Shown: positions 26,078-35,504, counted from the first letter of the stretch. The stretch is DNA of 64,000 nucleotides from DRYS01 sp964491605 (GCA_964491605.1 CAZBGY010000005.1:17223-81222), one strand, 5' to 3'. Program-made: numbers and translations. Notes: generated by a model not told the origin, from the sequence alone.

Positions 26078-27625
26078 TTAACCTAAAACTTCTATCCTTC
26101 GATAGAAATCTTCGCTTATACTCCTACCTTTAACCGTTTCCCATTCATCTATCGGCAACCCATACTTTCTCTGAACGCTATCCCGGTATACTTGAGGTAT
26201 AACATTAAATGCGCAGAATGGTATCACCCTTCCATCCGGGAGAGTGTAATGTATCACGCATCTCTTAACCCGTTCTATATCATAGTTATATGGATCTTGG
26301 AAATGCATCATACCTATGAAGAGGGTCTTATAGTGAAATTCGGCTAAAGCCGAATAATCTCTTCTGATGAATATGTTGAAAACCAATCGAGATATATTGA
26401 TGTATTTAGGTGCTTTTTCTTTATCTATAAACGAGCTAAGTTTGAAGAGGAGCTTAAACGCTTCTATCAACTTTGATCTACCTTTCCTAACCCTATCCGT
26501 AGCCTCCATCAGATACTCTAGGAATCCATCTATATCGAAGAATCTGGATATCGGTATAATTTTCTCTCCATCTCTAAATAGGTATGTAGCCATCCCGCAT
26601 GCGAAGTGCGACGACAACTCATACCTAGGTTTACCAGATAAGGCTTCTATAAACCAGCTTATAGGCATACACGTAGGAACTGGATAGAAATCCTCAGGCG
26701 TAACAATACCTTCAAGTTGATCTGATAATGCTTCGAGTAGGTCAGGTATAGTTATCCTGTATCGCATCCTCTCGCTTTTAGGCATCCTACCTACAAGCGA
26801 AACCGGTTGGAAATTAACCCCTCTAACCACATCCATATTATTGATAGCATACTTCACTATGCTGCCTACAACATGGTCGTTCACGGTTCTTATAATCGTA
26901 GGAACTAAGACTATACTGGTAAACCCGCATCTACGACAATTCTCTATAGCTTTAGGCGTCTCTAGATAGTTTTTAGGGTTAGTTTCACGATCTGGTCCAT
27001 CGTAGCTTAGATAGATCGTATTCGCACCAGCTTTACGCCATACTCCAGCTAGATCTGGATTGAGGGCAAGCCGTATACCATCAGTGTTAACCTGCACATG
27101 CTCAACCCCCTCCTCCCTTACAGCTCTTATAATCTCAGGCAGATCATCTCTAAGCGCAGGTTCACCCCCGGTAAGCTGAACAGCATTGCAGGGTATAGGC
27201 TTCTCACTCCTCAACACTCTAACCATATTCCTTATCTGTTCTATACTCGGCTCGTACACGTAGCCAGCTTTCTCCGCATAGAAGAAGCAGTACCAGCAGG
27301 AGAGATCACATCTATTCGTAACAACGATATTCGCTAAAGCCGTATGCCCTATATGCATACTACATAGCCCACAGCTGAATGGGCATAGGGGATCCTCGAC
27401 GTTAACATGAGGATTATCTATAGGCCTACCCTGCCAAAAGTATCTTTTAGCCCGCATATACTGTTCGTAACTCCCCCAGTATAGATCCTCGAATACGCCA
27501 TGTTCGGGGCACTCCTTACCTATCCATACTTTCCCATCTGCCTCGTATATTTCAGCATCGATTACCTTAAGACATTCAGGGCATAGACTCTTGGTATAGG
27601 TTATAACGTTATGTCTGCACCCCAT
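26078..27625 (-). CDS. Radical SAM protein, tetraether synthase (Tes)-like
   Basis: 515 aa. N-terminal cysteine pairs (LCPECL, KECPEHG), a CPFSCGLC cluster at residues 81-88 and the radical SAM motif CDLSCWYC (Cys 106, 110, 113) give several iron-sulfur or metal sites. The order (CPEC, CPEHG.FEDLYWG, radical SAM core, then LTGGEPALR and LSYDGP) follows the MJ0619/Tes family, which joins two archaeol chains into tetraether lipids. Late cysteines (CGMAT, RCVIHY, PFCAFN) fit additional clusters. It has an ATG start. Function in GDGT membrane lipids is inferred from this resemblance. Confidence 0.8.
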   Translation of the reverse strand: MGCRHNVITYTKSLCPECLKVIDAEIYEADGKVWIGKECPEHGVFEDLYWGSYEQYMRAKRYFWQGRPIDNPHVNVEDPLCPFSCGLCSMHIGHTALANIVVTNRCDLSCWYCFFYAEKAGYVYEPSIEQIRNMVRVLRSEKPIPCNAVQLTGGEPALRDDLPEIIRAVREEGVEHVQVNTDGIRLALNPDLAGVWRKAGANTIYLSYDGPDRETNPKNYLETPKAIENCRRCGFTSIVLVPTIIRTVNDHVVGSIVKYAINNMDVVRGVNFQPVSLVGRMPKSERMRYRITIPDLLEALSDQLEGIVTPEDFYPVPTCMPISWFIEALSGKPRYELSSHFACGMATYLFRDGEKIIPISRFFDIDGFLEYLMEATDRVRKGRSKLIEAFKLLFKLSSFIDKEKAPKYINISRLVFNIFIRRDYSALAEFHYKTLFIGMMHFQDPYNYDIERVKRCVIHYTLPDGRVIPFCAFNVIPQVYRDSVQRKYGLPIDEWETVKGRSISEDFYRRIEVLG

Positions 27626-27667
27626 ATCTATCGCACCGTAGATACTCGACTCCTATGATTACGATAG

Positions 27668-27681
27668 AAAAGTATATAAGG
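27668..27681 (+). promoter_or_regulatory. TATA box of alba
   Basis: AAAAGTATATAAGG lies about 60 bases before the alba start, implying a leader of roughly 30-40 bases. Consensus match only. Confidence 0.5.
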
Positions 27682-27733
27682 AGTTCCCTTTAATCTTAGG
27701 TTTCAGCGAGAATCGTAGGAGTAGCCAGGGAAG

Positions 27734-28030
27734 GTGCTGGATATGCCTTCAGCTCAGGAGAATGTCGTCTTGGTAGGTAAGAAGCCTGTAATGAACTATG
27801 TAGTTGCTTGCATGACCATCTTCAACAGCGGAGCAGACGTAATAACAGTGAAAGCTAGGGGTAGAGCTATATCGAAAGCTGTGGATGTCGTTGAATTGAT
27901 AAGGAGATCCTTCCTTAAGGATCTCGAGATAAAATCTATAAGTATAGGGACACAGGAGCTTATAAGCCAGGATGGAAGAAAGAGCAACGTATCTACGATC
28001 GACATAGTAATAACGAGACCTAAAGGCTAA
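27734..28030 (+). CDS. albA: DNA/RNA-binding protein Alba
   Basis: 98-aa chromatin protein. The VLVGKKPVMNYVVACMTIFNSGADVITVKARGRAISKAVDVVELIRR region matches Alba closely, including the lysine pair of GKKPVMNY that is the acetylated site in Sulfolobus. GTG 27734 and ATG 27743 are both possible starts. Single gene with its own TATA box. Binds nucleic acid without strong sequence preference. Confidence 0.96.
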   Translation: MLDMPSAQENVVLVGKKPVMNYVVACMTIFNSGADVITVKARGRAISKAVDVVELIRRSFLKDLEIKSISIGTQELISQDGRKSNVSTIDIVITRPKG

Positions 28031-28144
28031 CTGAAGATAGCGAACATAAACTTTAGAGATGAATAGTATAGCTCGGAATGCTAGCATTTACGTTAAAGAA
28101 TTATTTTTCTCCTCCCTTCATCTTATTATGATCAGTGTCTTTAG

Positions 28145-29440
28145 ATGAAGCCTAGGCTTTCCTCCATACCACCGGGTGGAAGCTCTAGATCTATAGCTGC
28201 AAAGGTAGATGGTCTTATATCCCCCTCTATCCGTAGGAGCTATCCCCTAGCTATCTCAGGTTTCCATGATAGCTATCTAAGGGATGCCGATGGAAACCTC
28301 CTCATAGATTTCGATTCAGGCTTCGGGAGAATCGTATTGAGGCCCTCTAGAGAGGAGCTTAAAGAAGCTATTATCAACGCTGTAACCGGTTCCGCCTATT
28401 CTTATCCTACGTTAGATTATTATGGAGATATCCTCGTAGAGTTCCTAGACCATATTTACGAGATATCTCCGATAAAGCCTTGCAGAATACATGTAGTTTC
28501 ATCGAGCTGGGAGGCATGCGAGGAAGCTTTGAAGCTAGCTATATGGTATACGCGAAGACCTATCATAGCCGTGCTCGATGGATGCTGGTTTGGAGGAGGA
28601 GTCGGAGGGGTTAGTATATCGTCTAAGCCGTATGTTAAGTTTGGAGTACATCTCCAACCAGCTCAGATATACGATATACCATACCCAAGATGTTCTAGAT
28701 GCCACTTTAAAATGAGTTATCCAGATTGCGATCTATACTGTGTAGAATTCCTCGAATACCGTATGCAATACAGAATCCATCCTGAGGATATAGCCGCTAT
28801 ATTCATTCAAGCTCCGAGAAGTTATGATCTATCACCTCCCCCAAGGGAATATCTTCCTAGATTAGCTAAGATGGCTAGAGAGCATGGTATTCTTTTAGTA
28901 GATTGTGAAATATTCACATCACCTGGTAGATGCGGTCGATGGTTCAGTCTAGATGCATGGGATGTTAAAGCGGATATATACATTCTAGGAGAGGGGTTTT
29001 CTAACGGCTTACCTTTAGGTGTCTTAATAGCTCAGGATAAAGTTATGGATTGGGATCCAGGTTTAACCCCGACATACGGTGTTACTCCGATCTTAGGATT
29101 ACATACAGCTATAAAAGTCATGGATATCCTAATAAAGGAGCAGCTTATATCCAGAGCTTTAGATATTGGTAGGAGGATAACTAGGTCTATATCCACTATT
29201 CTATCTGAGCTCCAGCTGAACGCGAAAGTAGAGGGGTTAGGTCTCAGTGTAGGATTGGATCTTGGATACGAGGATGCTAGGAAAGCCTCCATACTTTCCT
29301 TATATAGAGGTCTAATAGTTAAGGATTATGGGACGGGGGTGCTGAGGATAACGCCTACGCTCGATATATCAGATGAAGCTCTATCTGAAGGCTTATCGAT
29401 AATAGCGGAAGTCCTTGGAAAGCTTAAAGAGTCTATGTAG
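28145..29440 (+). CDS. Class III aminotransferase homolog lacking the catalytic lysine
   Basis: 431-aa fold-type I PLP enzyme homolog of the ornithine/GABA aminotransferase and archaeal amino acid racemase group. It has the cysteine-rich YPRCSRCHFKMSYPDC insert seen in archaeal members and VDCEIFTSPGRCGRWF in place of DEVQTGFGRTG. The aspartate that holds the pyridine nitrogen is kept. The PLP-binding lysine (normally D-I-x-x-x-[GSA]-K) is Glu 283: codon GAG at 28991-28993 in YILGEGFSNGLPLG. It cannot form the usual internal aldimine, so it is probably not a standard transaminase. Ends 8 bases inside the convergent RPA gene. Confidence 0.85.
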   Translation: MKPRLSSIPPGGSSRSIAAKVDGLISPSIRRSYPLAISGFHDSYLRDADGNLLIDFDSGFGRIVLRPSREELKEAIINAVTGSAYSYPTLDYYGDILVEFLDHIYEISPIKPCRIHVVSSSWEACEEALKLAIWYTRRPIIAVLDGCWFGGGVGGVSISSKPYVKFGVHLQPAQIYDIPYPRCSRCHFKMSYPDCDLYCVEFLEYRMQYRIHPEDIAAIFIQAPRSYDLSPPPREYLPRLAKMAREHGILLVDCEIFTSPGRCGRWFSLDAWDVKADIYILGEGFSNGLPLGVLIAQDKVMDWDPGLTPTYGVTPILGLHTAIKVMDILIKEQLISRALDIGRRITRSISTILSELQLNAKVEGLGLSVGLDLGYEDARKASILSLYRGLIVKDYGTGVLRITPTLDISDEALSEGLSIIAEVLGKLKESM

Positions 29441-30965
29441 ATGTGAGCCTACCTAGCTTTACTACATCTGAGAAGATCGATGTAGAAGCCTCTACCTGAC
29501 CGCTACTATTCTTCCTAACGACGATCCATCTTAACTCTATAAGCTCCCCGATCTCCGCATCTAGGATCTTATCTGCATACTCCCTCCAAAGTGTTACATC
29601 GATAACACCTGTTTCATCACCTATACGTATCGTAGAGAGCTTCACCCTACGATCCATAGATCCAACTTCCCTGATTGAAGGTTTAGTTAGTATAATACCC
29701 TTTACAGATGGGTAGATGAATCCCTCTCTAAGCTCTCCTATCTTCGCGGATTTAAACTGATATAACGGCGGAGGATCTACTATCAGCGAGGGATTCACAT
29801 ACAAGCTACCTCCACTATCTATGTGGATCTCCATAATACCCATCCTATCCTTAACCCTACCAAGTTGGATTAGTAGAAGATCGTTAAGCTTCAACTTGTC
29901 CAGTAGATTCTCGATAGCGAGTAAAGCTTCCTCCCATACTGTTAAACGTATCGTATCTTCTCCATCCCAAGCAAGTATCCTCATCCTTCTCTTGCCACTT
30001 CTAAGCTTCCTAACATTATAGGTTAGTAATCTTAGAAGCATATCAACCCTAGATCCTGGTTTAAGTTCCGATATCTTGACATATTTTAACGGTAAGGGTC
30101 TGTATTCTCCTACGACCTCGATCCTACTAATCCTACCTACGTGCAGTTCTATCGATCCATCCACCCTCTTTTTCGCAAACCCATTATATACTTTGATGTA
30201 TGCACCGATTCCTGGGTTATAGGATAACAGCTCATAAGCTTTAATACCCCATACGATAAGGTTTATCCATCCAGTCTCATCTGCTATCCTAGCTCTAACG
30301 AATCTAACCATCCCGCTATCTCTTATACTCCTCGTAGGATATAACATGCATAAAACGCCTCTTATATTGAAATATCTATCTGGATTAAGATCGTGTATAG
30401 ATGTAAACTCGGATTCACCCACATACTTCTCGATAACCTCTATATCCCCTCTCCTACCTACGTGTAATTCAACCCTACCACCTAGCCCCTCCTTAGTATA
30501 TCCTGATTTAATCCTGATCACGGATCCATAGCTTACACCGAGTTTACTAAGCTTTTCGACATTATCATCCCATAAAACTACATCGATCGTAGACCCGTCG
30601 TCATCCATGATGGTTATCCTCTGAACAACCCCCTCTCCACCATACCCTCTACGAAACTTGGTAGGCTCCTTCACAGATACAACCCTACCTTTAACCGTAA
30701 CACTTTTAAGACCAGGGACCAAGCTTGAAACCCTCGTTTCGCTATATTCTCTACCTTCAAATCCCACTGTTACACCTAATTCTTGAGCTAGTATGAGAGC
30801 TGCACCTTCATCGCTTAGAAAGCCTAGAAACTCCTTCTTCTTCTCCTCTATCATACCCAGTACGTCATTTCTCGTAAGATTCCTTTTAACTGCGAGAATA
30901 GCTTCAATTATGGAATCTATATCCATACCCATCAGCCGCGTTCTTTCAGCTAATCTAGATAACAC
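29433..30965 (-). CDS. rpa: Replication protein A-like single-stranded DNA-binding protein
   Basis: 510 aa with four or so OB-folds, recognised by repeats of the kind VSVKEPTKFRR..GEGVVQRITIMDDDGSTIDVVLWDDN (about residues 95-135), IADETGWINLIVWG (near 230), LAWDGEDTIRLTVWEEA (near 330) and IGDETGVIDVTLWREYAD (near 455). This is the archaeal RPA1 pattern, involved in replication and repair. No zinc finger is seen at the C terminus. GTG 30965 starts the frame; ATG at residue 12 or 14 (MGMDID) may be the real start. Confidence 0.88.
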   Translation of the reverse strand: MLSRLAERTRLMGMDIDSIIEAILAVKRNLTRNDVLGMIEEKKKEFLGFLSDEGAALILAQELGVTVGFEGREYSETRVSSLVPGLKSVTVKGRVVSVKEPTKFRRGYGGEGVVQRITIMDDDGSTIDVVLWDDNVEKLSKLGVSYGSVIRIKSGYTKEGLGGRVELHVGRRGDIEVIEKYVGESEFTSIHDLNPDRYFNIRGVLCMLYPTRSIRDSGMVRFVRARIADETGWINLIVWGIKAYELLSYNPGIGAYIKVYNGFAKKRVDGSIELHVGRISRIEVVGEYRPLPLKYVKISELKPGSRVDMLLRLLTYNVRKLRSGKRRMRILAWDGEDTIRLTVWEEALLAIENLLDKLKLNDLLLIQLGRVKDRMGIMEIHIDSGGSLYVNPSLIVDPPPLYQFKSAKIGELREGFIYPSVKGIILTKPSIREVGSMDRRVKLSTIRIGDETGVIDVTLWREYADKILDAEIGELIELRWIVVRKNSSGQVEASTSIFSDVVKLGRLTST

Positions 30966-31072
30966 TACTCAACCCTAAAATAGTTAGAGCGTATTAACCT
31001 GAGCTTTAAATATAGGTTGAAGGAAACATTATCTCTACTCTACGATAAATCCGTAGCTTCAAATACATTCAG

Positions 31073-32839
31073 GTGTCGTCATACATGTCTATACAGCAGT
31101 ATAGACTGATTAAAAGATACCGTTATCTATTTAAGCTCCCGGATGCCAGAGTCATAGTCCTCATATACCTATCGACTATAATTTCCATCGCGTATATACT
31201 ATCCCCAGATATAGGTATCCTACCACTAATACTATTTTCCAGCTATGCTTCATGCATAGTGGATCTAGCGGTTTTATACCTTAACAAGTATGATCCGATA
31301 CTGAGGGTTAAGAGAATATTAGCTCTCTCAACTCTCTCCAATACTATCTTAATACTATACCTTCTAGGAGCAGTTTTAACGGTAGGTAGATCGACTGGAA
31401 TGTATGCGATTCAAGCTTCGCTATGTACAGCAGTCTATTTAAGGACGCTAGTAATATGGAGTATATCGAAGGTTAAGTCTATATGGAAGGCTGTAATTTC
31501 TTTACAACCAATTATACTATACTACCTAGCTACAGTATGGATATACCCTCTAAGCCTAGCACCGATAGCTTGGTCTGCACTAGGCTTAACCCTACCTGTA
31601 ATTATCTTGAAGATAGTAGAGTATGCCGGGGTTAGGGTTACGGGTTTAAGATTCCCAAGATTCCTATACGGATTCCTATCATGCTGGATGGAGGATGACC
31701 CTAACTTTCTGGAAGAGATTTTAGATGATCATGGATCACAGTTTAAAGCTAGGATAGCTATATTACTATTCAAAACTTCTAGTAGGATATATGCGATAGC
31801 TATCCCGTTCATACATAGTGGTCCATTCCTAAAGGTAGGTAGCAGCTATCTATCTTCGAAGCTTAAATCGATGCTAGAATCCATCCAGAATATAGATTGT
31901 GCAGCGGTACTTCACGGTGCATCAACACATGAAAACGATCTTACATCATCTAGATACTATGAGAAGATCTTCGACACTATATCTAAAAGTATATCAAGGA
32001 TAAATTTCAAACCTATAAGAATCTCGAATATAGTGGAGATATACGAGAATGATCTTAGATGCATAGGACATCTATTCGATAACATAGCTCTATTAAGCTT
32101 CACTAGAGCACCTAGATCGACGGAGGATATACCTCTAAGCCTTCAAGAAGAATTCTCTGAAATCTCTAAGAGGATCGGATTGGAAGCCATATATCTCATC
32201 GACTGCCATAATTCTATAGAGCTGGATAGCTATACCATCGATGAATACTCCTCCGAATCTATACGTAAGTTAGCTTTAAAGATGATCGATGTATTAAGAG
32301 GAACCGAGTTGCATCCTGCGAGTATATCTATAGCTTCGCATAGCATCAGAGGATACGGTATCGCCGATGGTATAGGTCCAGGTGGCGTTACGATGATACT
32401 ATTCAAGATTAGAGATAAGCTTGAAGGCTACCTAGTATTCGATTCCAACAACATCCTTCCGACTCTTAGGGAAAGTATAATATCTGCCTTAAAAAGTATT
32501 GGACTCTCCTACGTAGAGGTATTCACTACCGATACTCACGCCGTTACAGGTATCGTCACTGGTAGAGGGTATAAACCTCTAGGTGAAGCCATATCGTTCG
32601 AGAGTATACTAACATCGACTATCGAGGTGTTTAAGAAAGCTGAAGCTATACTCGAGCCTATCGAAGGGTTCGGACACATAGAGGTAGAGGTGGATAGCTT
32701 AAAGATTATCGGCGAAAACTTACTCAGAAACATGGATAAGCTTATGGACATCTGCTTAAGTTATGCAAAGAAGCTTATAGCATCATCTGTAATATCCATA
32801 AATATGCTTGCATTACTATACATACTACTCTCAGCTTAA
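31073..32839 (+). CDS. DUF2070 membrane protein
   Basis: 588 aa. The N-terminal 190 residues hold about six hydrophobic helices; the rest is a soluble domain with HSGPFLKVGSSYL, VLHGASTHENDLTS and HSIRGYGIADGIGPGG, followed by a final hydrophobic helix. This matches archaeal DUF2070 (COG3356), whose function is not known; the conserved histidines suggest a metal-dependent hydrolase. GTG 31073 or ATG 31085. Divergent from RPA. Confidence 0.87.
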   Translation: MSSYMSIQQYRLIKRYRYLFKLPDARVIVLIYLSTIISIAYILSPDIGILPLILFSSYASCIVDLAVLYLNKYDPILRVKRILALSTLSNTILILYLLGAVLTVGRSTGMYAIQASLCTAVYLRTLVIWSISKVKSIWKAVISLQPIILYYLATVWIYPLSLAPIAWSALGLTLPVIILKIVEYAGVRVTGLRFPRFLYGFLSCWMEDDPNFLEEILDDHGSQFKARIAILLFKTSSRIYAIAIPFIHSGPFLKVGSSYLSSKLKSMLESIQNIDCAAVLHGASTHENDLTSSRYYEKIFDTISKSISRINFKPIRISNIVEIYENDLRCIGHLFDNIALLSFTRAPRSTEDIPLSLQEEFSEISKRIGLEAIYLIDCHNSIELDSYTIDEYSSESIRKLALKMIDVLRGTELHPASISIASHSIRGYGIADGIGPGGVTMILFKIRDKLEGYLVFDSNNILPTLRESIISALKSIGLSYVEVFTTDTHAVTGIVTGRGYKPLGEAISFESILTSTIEVFKKAEAILEPIEGFGHIEVEVDSLKIIGENLLRNMDKLMDICLSYAKKLIASSVISINMLALLYILLSA

Positions 32840-32841
32840 CG

Positions 32842-33009
32842 CTAGAAGAATAATACTAGAAGAACGCTTACAACTATCATAGCTATCGATAGGATGGCTA
32901 TAACCGTAGGCTTAAGCTTAATACCTCCAACTTCCTCTTCGAAGAATCTGAGCAAACCAGCACTCGTAGGAGGCATATGCTCCCTTCTTCTACGCGATCT
33001 TCCACTCAT
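32842..33009 (-). CDS. secG: Preprotein translocase subunit Sec61-beta
   Basis: 55-aa protein found by translating the gap between DUF2070 and MazG. It begins MSGRSRRRREHMPPTSAGLL, continues RFFEEEVGGIKLKPTVIAI, and ends in a single hydrophobic helix, exactly the layout of archaeal Sec61-beta/SecG (basic N terminus, glycine-lysine-proline turn, C-terminal membrane helix). ATG at 33007-33009, stop TAG at 32842-32844. With SecE at 34.5 kb, two of the three translocon subunits are here. Confidence 0.92.
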   Translation of the reverse strand: MSGRSRRRREHMPPTSAGLLRFFEEEVGGIKLKPTVIAILSIAMIVVSVLLVLFF

Positions 33010-33077
33010 ACTCTACTGAATATTCTAAGAGATGTGTACTAGGTATATAAGGGTTAATCCTAATCTATAAATTAGTA

Positions 33078-33413
33078 GTGGGTACAGCTACTAGAGGTAG
33101 GGGGATAGATTTGATATATGAGATGAAATCTATCAGAAGCCTACAGGATACTATGCGTAGTATATACCTAGATAGAGATAGAGAGAGGGGTGTATGGGGT
33201 ACATACCTCCACTTCCTAGAGGAAAGCGTCGAACTGGGTAAAGCCATATCCTCAGGGTCATCCGAAGATATAGCTGATGAGGCAGCGGATATAGCCGCTT
33301 GGCTTGTAAGCATCTGTAACCTTTTAGATATAGATTTGGAGGATGCCCTTAGATCTAAGTATGGTTGTGGATGCCCTAAATGTAAATCCACACCATGTAA
33401 ATGCCCAACCTAA
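33078..33413 (+). CDS. MazG-like nucleotide pyrophosphohydrolase
   Basis: 111 aa. The metal-binding helices of the all-alpha NTP pyrophosphohydrolase fold are visible: FLEESVELGKAI (E-E-x-x-E) and DEAADIAAWL (E-x-x-D). A short cysteine-rich tail (CGCPKCKSTPCKC) probably binds a metal and is seen in archaeal MazG-like proteins. The first dozen residues are doubtful; the start may be an internal TTG or ATG (MKSIRSL). Such enzymes clear non-canonical or excess NTPs. Confidence 0.85.
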   Translation: MGTATRGRGIDLIYEMKSIRSLQDTMRSIYLDRDRERGVWGTYLHFLEESVELGKAISSGSSEDIADEAADIAAWLVSICNLLDIDLEDALRSKYGCGCPKCKSTPCKCPT

Positions 33414-33922
33414 CCTTCTAAAAGCTCCTTCTCCGCTTTAGCTATCTTCTCATCGTAGAGTCCTCTATCCACATCTCTGACAACCTCTTTAGGAGGTCTT
33501 CCATCAACTTTCAGACCTATACTAACGCATGCACCTAAAACCTCCTTAACGATGTTTTTGAAGGTTTTAGCTCTACTCTTAGATCTAATCATACCTGCTA
33601 CCTTCAATACCTTATCGAAAGATATATCACCGATAAATTTTCTACCGGTTTCACCAGAACCCTTCTCTAATCCAGCTTCTTTCAGAAGTAGAGCTGAAGT
33701 CGTAGGTATACCGACTTCGATAGTATACGATTTAGTCTTAACATCTACGTATACCTTCACCGGGATACGCATACCTTTAAACTTCTCTGTAGCTTCGTTT
33801 ATCGCTTTAACGACAGCCGGTACGTTAAGACCTAAGGGTCCTAACGTAGGTCCTATCGGTGGACCTGGAGATGCCGCTCCTCCTTCGACAAGGAATTCGA
33901 GCACTCTTATGCTTCCAGACAT
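33410..33922 (-). CDS. rpl11: Ribosomal protein uL11
   Basis: About 170 aa of uL11, which with uL10 forms the factor-binding stalk base. The proline/glycine-rich segment GGAASPGPPIGPTLGPLG near the N terminus and GTVRSMARSMGI-like RNA-binding region (GMIRSKSRAKTFKNIVKEVLG) are present. The ATG at 33922 is preferred over 33928 because AGGAGG is correctly spaced for it. It follows spt5 and secE on the same strand. uL1 is not adjacent. Confidence 0.95.
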   Translation of the reverse strand: MSGSIRVLEFLVEGGAASPGPPIGPTLGPLGLNVPAVVKAINEATEKFKGMRIPVKVYVDVKTKSYTIEVGIPTTSALLLKEAGLEKGSGETGRKFIGDISFDKVLKVAGMIRSKSRAKTFKNIVKEVLGACVSIGLKVDGRPPKEVVRDVDRGLYDEKIAKAEKELLEG

Positions 33923-33964
33923 ATGCATACCTCCTTGGAAAGGTTCCTAACCTGTATTTAAGGA

Positions 33965-34465
33965 TTAACTCTGTTTCTCAGAAGTCTTACGTACATACTC
34001 TGCATACATGGTTATAGGCATTGTATAGGGTGTATCTAGCAGTTCGACCGTAACCTCACCTCTATCCCTGTTTATAGATACTATTCTAGCTCTCATACCT
34101 TTAAACGGTCCGCCCATAACCTCAACCATATCACCCTCGGATAAAACCTCTACGCTTGGTTTAGTCTTGAGATAACTTATAGCCTCCTCTACAGGTATAT
34201 AGTCTGTTTGATAGGAGTACTTAGATCTAACCCTACCCCTCGCATGCCTTACTCCTTGTATAGCTTCATCTATGAGAGCGGGATCCGTAGCTTCGACGAG
34301 TATATAACCTTTAAGATCTGGACTGTAAAGTACAGCTTTTATACCCTTATTATAGGGTGGCCCTAAAGCTTCTATCCTGTTACTAAGCATATCCGTAACG
34401 TTCTCCTCCTGTCCTACGGTAACCTTCACAGCATATATACGCGTCTTCGTATACGTATCACTCAT
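33965..34465 (-). CDS. spt5: Transcription elongation factor Spt5/NusG
   Basis: 166 aa. The NGN domain (residues 8-95: YAVKVTVGQEENVTDMLSNRIEA, GYILVEATD, GVRHARGRVRS) binds the RNA polymerase clamp, and a KOW domain (GDMVEVMGGPFKGMRARIVSI) follows near residue 110. Archaeal Spt5 pairs with Spt4 for processive transcription. Between secE and rpl11, the conserved order. Confidence 0.96.
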   Translation of the reverse strand: MSDTYTKTRIYAVKVTVGQEENVTDMLSNRIEALGPPYNKGIKAVLYSPDLKGYILVEATDPALIDEAIQGVRHARGRVRSKYSYQTDYIPVEEAISYLKTKPSVEVLSEGDMVEVMGGPFKGMRARIVSINRDRGEVTVELLDTPYTMPITMYAEYVRKTSEKQS

Positions 34466-34480
34466 ACATATACCTCCATC

Positions 34481-34678
34481 CTAGGCAGGTATGAGAGAGG
34501 CTAGAAGTCTTATAAGGAAGGCTATAATGCCTATTAGACCTATACCTATCAGGCATACCTTCAGTGAAAGCCAATACTCCTTCCAACTAGGTTTAACCGA
34601 AAGTTTAAGCATTCTCTTAAGCGCGGTTAGCTTCAACGATACCATACCCACGATCACAACTTTACTATGCACTCGCAT
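34481..34678 (-). CDS. secE: Preprotein translocase subunit SecE (Sec61-gamma)
   Basis: Up to 65 aa with the amphipathic helix ending in LKLSVKPSWKEYW and one C-terminal membrane helix (VCLIGIGLIGIIAFLIRLL), as in archaeal SecE. ATG 34678 gives an N terminus longer than usual; an in-frame ATG at 34645 (MVSLKLTALKRM) may be used. It is 15 bases upstream of spt5, the classic secE-spt5-rpl11 order. Confidence 0.9.
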   Translation of the reverse strand: MRVHSKVVIVGMVSLKLTALKRMLKLSVKPSWKEYWLSLKVCLIGIGLIGIIAFLIRLLASLIPA

Positions 34679-34682
34679 CGAA

Positions 34683-35504
34683 TTAAACTTTAACTATCTC
34701 CAACCCAAGATCCCTAGCATACTCTATAATCTTAGCTCTATCCGAAGATTTCATGTTATCCCAGTCGAATACAGCGTATTCAACTTTCTCTAAAGTCATA
34801 TCGATGCATTTATAGAATATTTCGCGATCTATAGCCCACGTGATATGCCCAGGAATCATGTGTCCGAATGCATATTGTCCATCGAGGCATAGAGATGTAA
34901 ACTTGGAGTTATAGTGGGATCCGCCTATACCCATAGCGATAGGCTCAGTAGATCTAGATACAGCGATCGATACGACAGCTTCGACTATAGATTCGAGAGC
35001 AGATCTATCGCTCCATTCTCTAGGTGTACTACCTACTTCTACGAATACGATAGGCTTAGCTATTGTAGGTCCATGATGCGTTGCTTCATACGATACAGTA
35101 TAGTTTAACCTCCTCCTAACAACTTCATCTCGTAGCGTTCTTAGAGCTGAAGCCATAGCTCTAGCAGCTGCTATCGATAGACATCTAGGTCTACCGCCGA
35201 ATAATGCTTCACTAGATAAATTACCTGTAGGATGAACTAGAAGCATAGGTTTAGGTATACGTGCTTCATGCCTAGATAGGAATACTATGAGATCGTGCGG
35301 TTCAGCTTCAAGTATATCGGCATATATAGAATCAATATCTATAATCTTCGACTCTATATCGATACCCGATATCCTACCGATGTAGCAGCTATCTGAACAT
35401 TCTTCTAAACCAAATCTTTCTCTTAAAATCTCTGATGCAACAACCCCTACAGGATCCATCCTAGATGCTACTACTAATATAGATTTCAAGCGTACACCAT
35501 CCAT
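34683..35504 (-). CDS. dtdA: D-aminoacyl-tRNA deacylase (archaeal DTD2 type)
   Basis: 273-aa enzyme removing D-amino acids from tRNA. The family motifs FLSRHEARIPKPMLLVHPTGN (near 78), YEATHHGPTI (near 140) and FVEVGSTPREW (near 153), as well as GIGGSHYNSKFT, are all present. Its ATG shares one base with the argF stop codon, so the two genes are translationally coupled. Length normal. Confidence 0.93.
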   Translation of the reverse strand: MDGVRLKSILVVASRMDPVGVVASEILRERFGLEECSDSCYIGRISGIDIESKIIDIDSIYADILEAEPHDLIVFLSRHEARIPKPMLLVHPTGNLSSEALFGGRPRCLSIAAARAMASALRTLRDEVVRRRLNYTVSYEATHHGPTIAKPIVFVEVGSTPREWSDRSALESIVEAVVSIAVSRSTEPIAMGIGGSHYNSKFTSLCLDGQYAFGHMIPGHITWAIDREIFYKCIDMTLEKVEYAVFDWDNMKSSDRAKIIEYARDLGLEIVKV

